Origin: Dehalococcoides mccartyi
GTDB taxonomy: Bacteria > Chloroflexota > Dehalococcoidia > UBA2979
DNA: 64,000 nt
Reading direction: 5' to 3'
Assembly: GCA_945865925.1 (NCBI GenBank)
Contig: CAMBFG010000002.1
Location: 218,805-282,804 of the forward strand
In this document: positions 35,368 through 44,730 of the stretch, in pieces
Position numbering within the stretch: the stretch's first letter is position 1
How the letters are laid out: every line of letters begins with the position of its first letter
The notes under the pieces: generated by a model
Database searches by the model: none
What the model saw: the letters and a program-made list of their open reading frames with translations, nothing else
What the model was told of the DNA's origin: nothing
Program-made: the position numbers and the translations under genes

Positions 35368-36540
35368 CTAGTCGCCTGCCTCGATCGCGCCCGCGTGCAG
35401 GCGCCAGCGGATGGCTCCCGGTAGTTCCGCCCGCGAGGGATGGGCGGCGTCCGGCGTGGTGATCAGCACCTGGTCGACCCCGTACGCGACGCTCAGGACG
35501 CGCGCCCGACGGGCGGGGTCGAGTTCGCTCAGGATGTCGTCCAGCAGCAGCACCGGCGCGTCTCCGGTCCGCGCCTTCGAGTACCCCACCTCGGCCAGCC
35601 GCAGCGCGAGCGCGGCGCTACGCTGTTGCCCTCGGGAGGCGCTCACGCCCGCCGCGTGGCCGCCGATCAGGAAGCGGACATCGTCGCGATGCGGGCCCGT
35701 GAGGCTCAGCCCCCGCCTCACGTCCTCCATCCGTCCCGCCACCAGCGCGTCGAGGAACCGTGCGGCGAGGTCGTGCTCGCGCAGACGGGCGGCGACGGCG
35801 GCGGGGACGCGTGGCTCGTAGATCACCTCGAGGGCTTCCGACTCGCTCGCGGCGAGCTCGGCGTAGGTGACGGCGGCGTCGCGGCCCAGCACGCGCAGCG
35901 CCTCCGCGCGGGCGGCGAGGATGATCGCACCAGCCTCGGCCAGTTCGCCGTCCCAGAAATCGAGTTCGTCCGGCTTGCCTCGACGCTCCTGGAGCCGCTT
36001 CAGCAAGGAGTTCCGCTGCTCCAGCACGCGTGTGTAGCGTTGCAGCGCCCGGACGTACGCGGGGTCCAACTGCGACAGCGTGATATCCAGATAGCGCCGT
36101 CGATTGGCCGGCGGGCCATCGATGATCGCGAGGTCGTCCGCGGCGAACAGCACGACACGCAGCCGGCCGATGAGGTCAGACGCACGGCGCGCGATGCCGT
36201 TGACGCGGAAGCGACGCCCAGCGCGCTGCGGCGGCACGCCCACGGTGATCATCTGCCCGACGATGCTGACCTCCACGTGCTCGCGCCCCCCCACCGTCGT
36301 CACCTCCGCTTCCAGGCGGGCGGCCGGAATCGGATCTTCCGCGAGCGCGCCCCACGAGATGAGGTCGAGGTCGGTGCCACTCCCCTGCGATCGGGTGGTG
36401 GCGAGCATCGCGATCGCTTCAAGCAGGTTGGACTTGCCCTGCGCGTTCGCGCCCGCGATCACGTGGACACCCGGCGTCAGTTCCACCTCGAGACGGCGAA
36501 ACGTGCGCAAGTCAATGAGCGAGAGGCGGGATACGTGCAT
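35368..36540 (-). CDS. recF: DNA replication/repair protein RecF
   Basis: A 390-aa RecF, which loads RecA at gaps. Walker A is ANAQGKSN (near residue 34), the signature region is ASRGQQRS, and Walker B is VLLLDDILSELD. The first residues MHVSRLSLIDLRTFRRL match the family. The open frame runs without a stop from the upstream histidine kinase because of a frame disruption there, but the start is clearly ATG 36540. RecF is separated from dnaN by about 18 kb. Confidence 0.96.
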   Translation of the reverse strand: MHVSRLSLIDLRTFRRLEVELTPGVHVIAGANAQGKSNLLEAIAMLATTRSQGSGTDLDLISWGALAEDPIPAARLEAEVTTVGGREHVEVSIVGQMITVGVPPQRAGRRFRVNGIARRASDLIGRLRVVLFAADDLAIIDGPPANRRRYLDITLSQLDPAYVRALQRYTRVLEQRNSLLKRLQERRGKPDELDFWDGELAEAGAIILAARAEALRVLGRDAAVTYAELAASESEALEVIYEPRVPAAVAARLREHDLAARFLDALVAGRMEDVRRGLSLTGPHRDDVRFLIGGHAAGVSASRGQQRSAALALRLAEVGYSKARTGDAPVLLLDDILSELDPARRARVLSVAYGVDQVLITTPDAAHPSRAELPGAIRWRLHAGAIEAGD

Positions 36541-36578
36541 CGGATCTCGATAATCGCACGCCGATGGACGGCGTGGCG

Positions 36579-37848
36579 CTACAGGACGGCGCGACCGTCG
36601 GCGTGGGTGCCTCGCGTGACCGTGGCGCGCAATTCCACGCAGAAGCACGCCCCGGGCTCGGACTTCTCCACCACCCAGACGCGCCCTCATCTGGTGTAGC
36701 AACCGGCGGGCCACCGCAAGGCCGAGGCCAGAGCCCGGCATGTCGCTGGCGGCAGCGTCCGGCACACGGAAGTAGGCCTCAAAGATGCGCTCGCGGAACT
36801 CCGAAGGGACGCCGTCGCCCTGGTCGTCCACCTCGAAGACCACACGGTCGTGCTCGGAGGCACGCGTGCTGAGGGTGATCGTGGTCCCGTCCGGGGCGTG
36901 CCGGTTGGCATTGGCGAGGAGGTTGAGGACGACCTGCTCCAGCAGCTGCTTGTCCGCCAGGACGTGCGGCGTGTCTGCGGGCAGGTCCAGCGCGAGTTCC
37001 TGTCGACGCAGCAGGAACGCCGGCCGCATCAGCCCCACCGACCGTTCCACCAGCCCTGGTAGGTCCACGTCCGCCGGGTGCATGGGGTACTCGAGCGTGC
37101 CCAAGCGCCCGAGGTTGATGAGGTCAGTCACCAGCATCCGAAGGCGGTCGACGCCACCGCGAAGTGAGCCGACGAGTTGCATCGCGGTGTCGTCTGCAGC
37201 GTTCGTGCGGTCCATCTCCAGCAGTTCGGCGAACGCCTGGATCGAGGTTAGCGGCGTCCGGATCTCGTGCGAGATCGCGGCCAGGAACTCACGGCGCCTC
37301 GCGTCCTGGTCGACGAGGTCACGCTCCCGCGCGTAGGCGGCCTCGTACAGCGCGGCGTGGTCGAGCGCCGCGGCGACCTGCCGCGCCACCGATCGCAATA
37401 CGCGCCGGTCGCGAAGCGGCCCTGCCTTCGGAGCGACGAGCAGGAGGATGCCGATCGGTTCGTGGCCAGAGGTGAGGGGCAATCTGGCGATCCAGCCACG
37501 ACGCTTCAGCCCTGAGACTGGTGCCAGCCAACCTTCGCTCGCGTCCTCACGCTGCAACGGCCCGCCATCGGCGAGGCGGATCGGCGGTGCCGTCGCCAGC
37601 CACCTTGCCGAGTAGCCCGTCGCCGCGACCACCTCCAGAGGAGCGTCGATCTCCTCGCGAGTGACCGCCAGTGCGGCAGCCAGGACGAGCCCCTCCCCCG
37701 CGAGCGTCTCGAGGGCGGCGTTCGCGGTTTCGCGGATGTTGCGTGGCGTCTCCAGCACGTCGAGCATCAGCGTCTCGACGGCCTGCCGCACCCGCTCGTC
37801 CGTGATACTAGTGATGTACCAGGCGATGGCGGCCAGCCCGAGAATCGC
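36579..37848 (-). pseudogene. GAF-histidine kinase, truncated at the N-terminus and frameshifted near the C-terminus
   Basis: The remains of a sensor kinase: one TM stretch (LGLAAIAWYITSI), a GAF-like region, the H-box FLAAISHEIRTPLTS, N-box LLANANRHAPDGT and G-boxes DQGDGVPSE and GSGLGLAVARRLL. At about 36683-36687 the frame shifts: after LLHQMR the original frame resumes one step over with VWVVEKSEPGACFCVELRA and ends at a TAG (36579-36581). In the shifted frame the ORF instead runs into recF. At the other end the kinase breaks off inside its TM, where DfsB-like sequence on the opposite strand begins. The shift could also be a base-calling error. Confidence 0.7.
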
Positions 37849-38092
37849 GACCACAGCATCGATACCCTCAACGCGCGCGACCACGACGACGCCCTCGGCA
37901 TCACCATCGAGGCCACCCGCGCTACCTTCGTAGGATGCCCACGCGGGCATCGAGGTGCTGGTGCGGCGGCTGAGCCTCAGCGACCTCAACGACGAATACC
38001 GCTACCCCTGGCTCGGCTTCCCCGCCGCCAACACCATCGCGGGGAACTCCTTCGGCCACTACCGCGAGCACGCGGAGTGGCTCGGCGGCTAG
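37849..38092 (+). pseudogene. DfsB/DinB-like gene remnant with one frameshift
   Basis: On the plus strand, two frames together give a DfsB/ClbS-like C-terminal half: SIDTLNARDHDDALGITIEA and the following residues, a one-base slip near 37931 (after TFV), then AHAGIEVLVRRLSLSDLNDE and a final FGHYREHAEWLGG before TAG. The N-terminal half of the domain is missing; the piece abuts the broken kinase. It is a fossil, not an active gene. Homology judged by eye. Confidence 0.6.
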
Positions 38093-38101
38093 CGAGGCCG
38101 C

Positions 38102-38107
38102 TAACCT
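38102..38107 (+). promoter_or_regulatory. -10 box for a leaderless transcript of the holin-like gene
   Basis: TAACCT is followed by CCGTCC and the ATG at 38114, so the box is 6 nt from the start codon. No ribosome-binding site is seen. Confidence 0.4.
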
Positions 38108-38113
38108 CCGTCC

Positions 38114-38530
38114 ATGGGCACCTTCTCGATCCAGGCCGACCGAGGCGAACGCTGGGCACCTCAGACGTTGGCGCTCTGCTTCGTCGTGAACCTCGCCGGC
38201 CTCTGGGTCGCCTCAAAGGTCGCGCCGGGTGTGCATGTCGACGACGTGCCCTCGCTGCTGGCGGGGACGGCGATCTTCGCGATCGTGAACATGCTGCTGA
38301 GGCCGCTCGCGAACATGGTGTCGTGCTGTCTGATCGTGTTCACGTTCGGGTTCTTCGTGCTGATCATCAACGCGCTGCTGCTCGGGCTGACGGCGTGGAC
38401 CGCGGGACGCCTCGACCTCGCGTTTCGCGTGGACGGCTTCTGGGCGGCCTTCTTCGGCGCCCTCGTGATCTCGACGGTGTCGATGGTAGCGTCGCTGCTG
38501 ATCCGCCCGCCGAGGGTGCAGCGCTCCTAG
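38114..38530 (+). CDS. Phage-holin-family-4-like membrane protein
   Basis: A 138-aa protein with four transmembrane segments (LALCFVVNLAGLWVA, LLAGTAIFAIVNMLL, CLIVFTFGFFVLIINALLL, and FFGALVISTVSMVASLLI). The pattern, with NMLLRPLAN and the INALLLGLTAW block, fits the Phage_holin_4_2/DUF family of bacterial membrane proteins, whose role is unclear and which are usually chromosomal, not phage-borne. It ends 2 nt from the convergent FDH stop. Confidence 0.75.
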   Translation: MGTFSIQADRGERWAPQTLALCFVVNLAGLWVASKVAPGVHVDDVPSLLAGTAIFAIVNMLLRPLANMVSCCLIVFTFGFFVLIINALLLGLTAWTAGRLDLAFRVDGFWAAFFGALVISTVSMVASLLIRPPRVQRS

Positions 38531-38532
38531 CG

Positions 38533-41373
38533 CTACTGCGGCATCACTCCGCGCAACGGGCCGATCGGGTCGCGCCCCTTGCGCTGCGCCCTCGGTCCTC
38601 GCCCCGCCCGCGAGGGCGTCCCCGGCCGCTCGATGCGCACGGCGCACGCCTTGAACTCCGGGATGCCCGAGAGCAGGTCGAGCGCGTCGTTGGTGAGGAA
38701 GTTCGCGGCGACGCCCTGCAGCTGTACGAACGGCACGAACAACTCACCCCGCCGCATCGAGTCCACCACATGCACCTGCGCGATGATCTCGCCACGCCGC
38801 GATGCCAGTTGGACCTCCTCGCCGTCGACAAAGCCGAGAGCGGTGGCATCGGCGGGGTGGATATCCATCGTGACCGCGGGGACGCGTTCGAGCAGGCCGG
38901 GGACGCGGCGGGTGATCACCCCGGTGTGCCAGTGGTAGAGCGAACGTCCCGTGATCAGCGTGAACGGGAAGCGCTTCGATGGGAGCTCTGCCGACGGTGG
39001 GCCCTGTTCGACAGCCATGAACTTGCCTCGACCGCGCGGGAACTCCGTCTCGAACAGCCGAGGCGTCCCCGGGTGTGTCGCGTCCGGCACCGGCCACTGC
39101 AGCCCGCCCTCGCGCTCCAACCGCTCGTGCGAGAGGCCCGCGATGATCGGCATCAGTGCCGTCATCTCCTCGAAGACGTCAGTCGAGGACGTCCAACCGA
39201 AGCCGGCGTTCGGACGTTCCAACAGCCGCAGCACACGCCACGCGATCTCGGCGGTGATCTCCCAGTCCTGCCGCGCCTCGCCTGGCGCGGGAACGATCGG
39301 CCGCACGAGCTGGACACGGCGCTCGGAGTTGGTGAACGTCCCGTACTTCTCCGCGAACGCCGCGCTCGGCAGTACCACGTCAGCCACCTCGGCCGTCTCG
39401 TGCATGAAAATGTCCTGCACCACGAGGAAGTCGAGGTGTTCGAACGCCTCTCGCGCGTGCGCCAGGTAGGGGTCGGAGATCAGCGGGTTCTCGCCCACCA
39501 CATACATCGAGCGGAGGCGACCCTCCAGCATCTCCTCGAGCATGTGCGTGGACTGCAGCCCCGGCGTGCGCGGGAACTCACTACCCCAGGCCAGCGCGTA
39601 CTTCTCGTGCGCGGGGCCATCAAGCGGTTCGTAGCCGGGGAGCGTGTTCGGCAGGCAGCCGGAGTCGGAGCAGCCCTGCACGTTGTTCTGGCCTCGCAGC
39701 GGTGAGATGCCGTTGCCCGGCCCGCCCACCTGCCCGGTCAGTAGCGCGAGGTTGATCAGTGCGCGCGCGTTGTCGGAGCCGTTGGTGTGCTGCGTGACAC
39801 CCATCCCCCAGATCAGGCACGACCCACGCTCGTTCCCCTCGGCGTCCGGTCGAGGGCGCGCGTACAGCCGCGCGGCGCGGCGGATGTCGTCCGCCGCGAC
39901 ACCCGTAATCACCTCAGCGATCTCCGGCGTGACCTGGCTTGCCACGCGACGCCAGGCGTCGAAGCCTTCAGTCCGCGCCTCCACGAAGTCCGGCGCCCAC
40001 AACTGCTCTTCGAGGATCACCTGCGCCATCGCGTTGAACAGCGCGACGTCCGTGCCAGGGCGGGGTTGCAGATGCACCTCTGCCACGTCGCACAGGTCGA
40101 TGCGGATCGGGTTCACCACGATCAGCGTCGCCCCGCGGTCCTCGACGGCGCGCCGCAGCCTCGATGCCACTACCGGGTGGTTCTGCGCCGTGTCGCTGCC
40201 CACGACCAGTAGCGTCCCGGCGATGTCGTAGTCCGAGTAGGAGTTCGAGGTCGCGCCGGAGCCAACCTGCTCCTGCAACGCCACCACCGAGGGCGCGTGA
40301 CAGAGCCGCGAGCAGTGGTCGATGTTGTTCGTGCCCATAACGGCGCGCGTGAACTTCTGCACCGCGTACCCGTCCTCGTTCGAGGCCTTCGCGGAAGCGA
40401 TCGCCGCGAACGATCCGAGACTCGCCGCGAACTTCCGCGCCACGAGGTCGAGCGCGTCGTCCCACGTCGCGGGCTGGAGGTGGCCGTCGCGGCGCACCAG
40501 CGGCTGCGTCAGGCGGTCGGGCGCGTGGACGAACTCGAGGCCGAAGCGCCCCTTCACGCACGTCATCCCCTGCGACGAGCCGTTCTCCGGCACCCCGTCC
40601 ACCCACACGATCCGCCCGTCGCGCTCGTGTACGCGCAGCCCGCAGCCGACTCCGCAGTACGGGCAGGTCGTCTCGGTAACGGTCGTCTCGGGCGCCCTCG
40701 TCGAGACGCGCGCGGGGACGCCCTGCTTCGGCAGGATCGCGCCCGTCGGGCACTGCGATACGCACTGCCCGCAGGAGGTACACGTCGAGTCCTCCCATGC
40801 CCCATCGAACGCCACGCCGATGTGCGCCGTGTCACCTCGTCCGTTGATCCCGATCGCACCGATGTGCTGCGTGTGCTGACAGGCGTCAACACACCGCCCG
40901 CAGAGAATGCAGTCCGCCATGTTCAGCGTGAAGAAGATGTTGCTCTCGTCGAGCGGTGCGCGCGGCGCTGGTGCGTACGTCGAAACATCGAGGCCGTGCG
41001 CAACGGCGTACCTCGCTGCCTGCCCGCGCCCCCGCCCATCATCGGACATCCCGATCGTCAGATCGAGGACGCCGCGCCGCACGCGCTCGGCACGCTCGCT
41101 CGTCGTCCGGATCGACTGCCCCTCGGCAACCGGTGTGTGGCACGCGGCGGCGAGCCGCCCCTGCCCCTCCACCTCGACGAGGCACGTCCGGCACGCGCCC
41201 AGCGGCCCGCGCGCCTCCGGCTTGCACAGGCTCGGTAGCGCCACCGAGGCCGCCTGCACCGCCTCCAGCAGCATCGCCACGCGCGCCACGCGCACCTCGA
41301 CCCCGTCAACGCGCAGCGTGACCGTCGGCACCATTACCGGCAGCAGTCCACCCGGTGTGAAGATCGAGGTCAT
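38533..41373 (-). CDS. fdhA: Formate dehydrogenase, catalytic alpha subunit (Mo/W-bis-MGD)
   Basis: A 946-aa NAD-type formate dehydrogenase subunit. It has a NuoG-like N-terminus: a 2Fe-2S region (CKPEARGPLGACRTC), an HxxxC-type cluster region (CHTP), two 4Fe-4S ferredoxin blocks (CILCGRCVDAC and CTSCGQCVSQC), and the Mos-domain 4Fe-4S cluster (CPYCGVGC). The active-site residue is Cys in SRLCHAPSV, not selenocysteine. The C-terminal domain binds the pterin dinucleotide. It oxidises formate to CO2 (or reduces CO2) and passes electrons to the NuoF/NuoE-like subunits encoded upstream. It overlaps the DinB-like gene by 4 nt. Confidence 0.94.
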   Translation of the reverse strand: MTSIFTPGGLLPVMVPTVTLRVDGVEVRVARVAMLLEAVQAASVALPSLCKPEARGPLGACRTCLVEVEGQGRLAAACHTPVAEGQSIRTTSERAERVRRGVLDLTIGMSDDGRGRGQAARYAVAHGLDVSTYAPAPRAPLDESNIFFTLNMADCILCGRCVDACQHTQHIGAIGINGRGDTAHIGVAFDGAWEDSTCTSCGQCVSQCPTGAILPKQGVPARVSTRAPETTVTETTCPYCGVGCGLRVHERDGRIVWVDGVPENGSSQGMTCVKGRFGLEFVHAPDRLTQPLVRRDGHLQPATWDDALDLVARKFAASLGSFAAIASAKASNEDGYAVQKFTRAVMGTNNIDHCSRLCHAPSVVALQEQVGSGATSNSYSDYDIAGTLLVVGSDTAQNHPVVASRLRRAVEDRGATLIVVNPIRIDLCDVAEVHLQPRPGTDVALFNAMAQVILEEQLWAPDFVEARTEGFDAWRRVASQVTPEIAEVITGVAADDIRRAARLYARPRPDAEGNERGSCLIWGMGVTQHTNGSDNARALINLALLTGQVGGPGNGISPLRGQNNVQGCSDSGCLPNTLPGYEPLDGPAHEKYALAWGSEFPRTPGLQSTHMLEEMLEGRLRSMYVVGENPLISDPYLAHAREAFEHLDFLVVQDIFMHETAEVADVVLPSAAFAEKYGTFTNSERRVQLVRPIVPAPGEARQDWEITAEIAWRVLRLLERPNAGFGWTSSTDVFEEMTALMPIIAGLSHERLEREGGLQWPVPDATHPGTPRLFETEFPRGRGKFMAVEQGPPSAELPSKRFPFTLITGRSLYHWHTGVITRRVPGLLERVPAVTMDIHPADATALGFVDGEEVQLASRRGEIIAQVHVVDSMRRGELFVPFVQLQGVAANFLTNDALDLLSGIPEFKACAVRIERPGTPSRAGRGPRAQRKGRDPIGPLRGVMPQ

Positions 41374-41822
41374 CGCGGCACCCCAGCGTTCGTCGCGACG
41401 TGGGCGCGATAGAGGTCGCGCGTCAGTTCCGCGTGCGCGAGGTGCTCCGCGGCGTGGCGTGTCACCACCATCAGCACATCGAAGCGTGTGACCGTGCCAC
41501 GACGCGGGTGCGGGACACCCTCGAACAACCGCGCGTCATCGAGGGCAGGCAGCGCAGTCTCGAATGCGGCGGGGTCAGCCTCCGGCGTGTCGAAGTCAGC
41601 CTGGCGGTCATACGTGACATCGAGGCCAGCCACGGTGCCGCGGAGGTTGTCTTTCGCATTCGAGACCATGTGGTTGACGATGCTCAGCACCGAGTTGGCG
41701 TCCGGCACATCGGGACGCCACGCGCGACCGGCGTCGTCGAGTTCGTCGCATGCGACGGCAAGCAAGCGCTCGATGCGGCGCGCTGTATACGGCCACATGA
41801 GGGCGGCGACCGTCGCGGTCAT
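41370..41822 (-). CDS. DinB-like metalloprotein inside the FDH operon
   Basis: A 150-aa protein of the DinB superfamily four-helix bundle type. A His in VNHMVSNAKDNLRG and the final HAAEHLAHAELTRD supply the typical metal-binding His pattern. DinB-like proteins include thiol-dependent transferases and uncharacterised metalloproteins. It is coupled on both sides: its ATG (41822) overlaps the NuoF-like stop, and its stop overlaps the FDH start (ATGA both times). This placement suggests a job in assembly or function of the dehydrogenase, which I have not seen described. The open frame reaches further upstream, but ATG 41822 is preferred. Confidence 0.75.
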   Translation of the reverse strand: MTATVAALMWPYTARRIERLLAVACDELDDAGRAWRPDVPDANSVLSIVNHMVSNAKDNLRGTVAGLDVTYDRQADFDTPEADPAAFETALPALDDARLFEGVPHPRRGTVTRFDVLMVVTRHAAEHLAHAELTRDLYRAHVATNAGVPR

Positions 41823-43297
41823 CGCGACGCCTCTCGCTCGAAGTCCTGCGGGAACAGCGCCAGCGCCGAGGCCACCGGCTTCCCGGCGAGGCCGCCCAAC
41901 TGGCACAGGGAAGCCTCCGTCATAACCTCGATCAGCGCGTTGATGCGCTCGCGGTTCGCCGGGGCGTCCTCAAGCAACGCCACCAGTCGAGGCGTCCCCT
42001 CCCGGCAGGGCGTGCACTCCCCGCACGACTCGCGCGCGTTGTAGGCCGCGAGCGCACGCGTGATGCGCGGAATGTCCGCGTCCAGCGGCAGCACCACGAC
42101 GCCCCCCGCGCCGAGCCCGCGCATGTCGAGCGGCGCGTCGAACTCCTCGGGCAACACGAAACGGCCAGACGGCCCGCCGAGCAGTAGCGCACGCACGCGC
42201 TGCGGGTTCGCGCCCGCGGCAGCAAGGACGCCCGACCAGGCGGTGACACCGTCCACCGGCACCTCGTACAGGCCAGCACGAGGCACCGCACCTGACAGCG
42301 GGATCAACTTCGTCGGCGGAGGTGGGTCATCGAAGATGGTCGTGGCAACGCAGAGCGTCTCGGTGTTATTGATCACCGTCGGCCGCTCAAACAGCCCTCG
42401 GTCCGTCGCGAACGGCGGCTTCGTCCGCGGGACCGGCCGCTCGCCCTCGATGCTGTTGAGGATCACCGACTCCTCGCCGCACACGTAGCCGCCGGCACCC
42501 GACCGCACCTCGATCTCGACCCCGGCACCACCGAGGGCGCTCCCATCCAGCAGTCCGGCATCGCGTGCCTGCTCGACGGCGAGGTCTACCGCACTTCGCG
42601 CGTTGCGTGCCTGGCCATTGATGTAAATGACCGCGTGAGCGATCCCCGCGGCATGCGCAGCGAGCAGCACACCCTCGATCAGCCGGTGCGGATCACCTTC
42701 GAGCAGGTGGCGGTCCTTGAACACCCCGGGCTCACCCTCCTCGGCGTTCACCACGAGCAGTCGAGGCCCCGCGTTCGCCGCCGCGAGCCGCCACTTCTGT
42801 GCCGTGACAAAGTGCGCGCCGCCGCGTCCGGACAGCCCCGCGCGCTGCACCGCCTCGATCACTTCCTCTGGCTTCCGCGTCACCGCGTGCGCGAGCGCGA
42901 GGTAGGCCCCCTGCGCCAGCGCGTCCGCGAGCGACCCGTCGAGGTGTCCCACGCGCGCCAGCAGCCCACGCGCACCGCTCCCCGCGTACGCGTCATCGCA
43001 GGTTCCCTCGAGGCACTCGAGCAGCGCACCGAGCGGCTCGCGTTCCAAACGTGCGAAGCGGTGGCGGTGGCCCGGCCGCACGACAGTGGCGGACGGCGCC
43101 GCCCAGCACGCGCCGTCGCACGCTGTCTCGACAGCCATCGAAGCCCGCTCGCCGAGCGAGCCGCGTAGGCGTCTCATGACGGCATCCACGTCTACCGCGT
43201 CGCCGCAGGTACCACCGTGTACGAGTACGCGTGTCGGCTCGGGTACCGGGAAGCGCGCGCGCAACCGCGCAAGGGCGGGAGTGGCGACGAGGCTCAC
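41819..43297 (-). CDS. fdhB: NuoF-like FDH beta subunit (FMN/NADH-binding)
   Basis: A 492-aa NADH-binding subunit. It starts with a thioredoxin-like segment (VLVHGGTCGDAVDVDAVM), then the NuoF core: GRGGAHFVTAQKW with the FMN/NADH Gly-rich block, NAEEGEPGVFKDRHL, and the 4Fe-4S cluster signature ESCGECTPCREGT. It hands electrons from FDH to NAD+. Some Cys residues of the N-terminal thioredoxin-like domain are present (ACDGACW), so that domain may hold a 2Fe-2S cluster. It overlaps its neighbours by 4 nt on both sides. Confidence 0.93.
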   Translation of the reverse strand: MSLVATPALARLRARFPVPEPTRVLVHGGTCGDAVDVDAVMRRLRGSLGERASMAVETACDGACWAAPSATVVRPGHRHRFARLEREPLGALLECLEGTCDDAYAGSGARGLLARVGHLDGSLADALAQGAYLALAHAVTRKPEEVIEAVQRAGLSGRGGAHFVTAQKWRLAAANAGPRLLVVNAEEGEPGVFKDRHLLEGDPHRLIEGVLLAAHAAGIAHAVIYINGQARNARSAVDLAVEQARDAGLLDGSALGGAGVEIEVRSGAGGYVCGEESVILNSIEGERPVPRTKPPFATDRGLFERPTVINNTETLCVATTIFDDPPPPTKLIPLSGAVPRAGLYEVPVDGVTAWSGVLAAAGANPQRVRALLLGGPSGRFVLPEEFDAPLDMRGLGAGGVVVLPLDADIPRITRALAAYNARESCGECTPCREGTPRLVALLEDAPANRERINALIEVMTEASLCQLGGLAGKPVASALALFPQDFEREASR

Positions 43298-43773
43298 GCG
43301 CGGATCTCGAGGTGCATGGCGATCCGCGCCCGCAACGTGTCCTCGGTGAGACGCCCGAGAAGCCGCTCACGGGGATCCACAACGACCGGAGCCAGCGCGC
43401 ACAGGAACTGACAGTCGATGCGCACCGTGCATTCCGGCGACGACAGCAGGAGGTCCTCCGCCCCCGCGAGGTCACACGCGACGCCGGTACAAACATGCCA
43501 CATCGCTGGGTCGGGCCGTTCGAGGCGTAGTTCGGAGTACGCCGTCGCCGTCGCGTAGACCTCGGAGACGGGGACGCGCACCCACGCGGCGACCCGCTGG
43601 ATCGCCGGTCGCGGCAACCAGCCGAGGGCGTGCTGCACGTCGAGCAGGGCCGGCAGCAGCGCCGTCCGCTCGCGAGGATGGGCCTCGATGGCGCGTGCGG
43701 CCTCGGCGAGTCGCGCGGGGGCATCCGAGGCGGCAGCGTCGTAGGGGAAGCGCTCGGAGTCTGGACTGACCAT
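43294..43773 (-). CDS. fdhC: NuoE-like FDH gamma subunit (2Fe-2S)
   Basis: A 159-aa thioredoxin-like 2Fe-2S protein of the NuoE/FdsG type. Four cluster Cys are in the two blocks MWHVCTGVAC and RIDCQFLC. The N-terminal helical bundle (LLPALLDVQHALGWLP, IQRVAAWVRVPVSEVYATAT) is typical. It starts at ATG 43773; a TACAAT box lies 6 nt upstream, so this is probably a leaderless operon start. The usual gene order gamma-beta-alpha is interrupted here by the DinB-like gene. Confidence 0.92.
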   Translation of the reverse strand: MVSPDSERFPYDAAASDAPARLAEAARAIEAHPRERTALLPALLDVQHALGWLPRPAIQRVAAWVRVPVSEVYATATAYSELRLERPDPAMWHVCTGVACDLAGAEDLLLSSPECTVRIDCQFLCALAPVVVDPRERLLGRLTEDTLRARIAMHLEIRA

Positions 43774-43779
43774 GCGCAG

Positions 43780-43785
43780 ATTGTA
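43780..43785 (-). promoter_or_regulatory. FDH operon promoter (-10 box)
   Basis: On the minus strand TACAAT is followed by CTGCGC and the ATG of the NuoE-like gene, so transcription would start at or next to the start codon. No good -35 element was seen. Confidence 0.45.
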
Positions 43786-43850
43786 GGCGCTGCGGCAGGC
43801 GTGCTTCCGAGGCTGGGGCATGCAATACGTGATGCCGAGGGCTACCTTGC

Positions 43851-44651
43851 CTACCCGACCTCGACCGGATCGCCGAGGCGGATCGTGCCCTCCGTGACCG
43901 GCGTCAGCAGCACCGCGAACTGCGGCTCGGCCTGCCCGATCTCGCGCGTCAGTGTGGTCAGCACCTCGCGATCGCGCACACCGTCTTCGGGGTTCGCCTG
44001 CGTCGCCAGGCAGCGCCCCACCGGGCGCTCCGCCTTGAACTCGACACCACAGATGCGCACCCGCCCCGACCAGCCGAGCTCCGCCCACGCCTCGACGCCC
44101 TCGATCGCCACGTTCGAACGGAACCGCCGCTCATCCAGCGCCGGATCGGCGAGCGCGATGCCGAGGGCTTCGAGGCTGGCGCGCCCGTGCGCCGTCACGA
44201 ACCCGCCCGTGCGGTCCTGGTAACGCGGCGTCACCCCGTCGCCGATCAACTGCAGCGGCAGCCGGCCCGGCTTGTCGAGGTCGGCCGCGTCCGGCAGCGT
44301 CCGCACAAACGCCGCGACCGCCTCCGCGAAGCGTGCCCGCCCGACGTCATCCAGTCCTACCTCGACCAGCGGCTGCCCGTCCCGCGACACCTCGAGGCGT
44401 CGTGTGGTGTCGTCATAGCGCAGCGTGAGGCGAGCCAAGTCGGGGGTGTTCATCAGGTTCACGAACTGCTGCTTCGGCCACCAGTCGTCGCTCTGCACCT
44501 GCGACATCGGCTCTCCCGCATCGCCAAAGCGCAGCCCGAACACACGGTCACCGGCGACACGATCGTGCAGGATTGTCAGGACGTCGCAAGATTCGGGCGT
44601 GAAGCCTTTAACAGGGTGGCGGTACAGCGCGACAACGCGGGGCTGAGGCAT
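43851..44651 (-). CDS. MOSC-domain protein (molybdenum-cofactor/sulfur related)
   Basis: A 266-aa protein with an N-terminal beta-barrel (YRHPVKGFTPES, DRVFGLRFG) and a C-terminal MOSC domain (ERPVGRCLATQANPEDGVRD with the conserved Cys). MOSC proteins carry sulfur or bind Moco. It is on the same strand and 77 nt upstream of the FDH operon, which suggests a role in Moco handling for FDH. Members also include mARC-like N-reductases. The exact substrate is unknown. Confidence 0.83.
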   Translation of the reverse strand: MPQPRVVALYRHPVKGFTPESCDVLTILHDRVAGDRVFGLRFGDAGEPMSQVQSDDWWPKQQFVNLMNTPDLARLTLRYDDTTRRLEVSRDGQPLVEVGLDDVGRARFAEAVAAFVRTLPDAADLDKPGRLPLQLIGDGVTPRYQDRTGGFVTAHGRASLEALGIALADPALDERRFRSNVAIEGVEAWAELGWSGRVRICGVEFKAERPVGRCLATQANPEDGVRDREVLTTLTREIGQAEPQFAVLLTPVTEGTIRLGDPVEVG

Positions 44652-44730
44652 GTGGCGACTCCTGTGGTGATTCTACCGGCCACCCCCAGACCGTTGCTCA
44701 GTCAGGACTCGGCTGCGCAAAATCCACTAG

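Noticed and set aside
38533..41373. Selenocysteine in the formate dehydrogenase
   Set aside because: The active-site codon gives Cys (SRLCHAPSV) and there is no in-frame TGA at that place.
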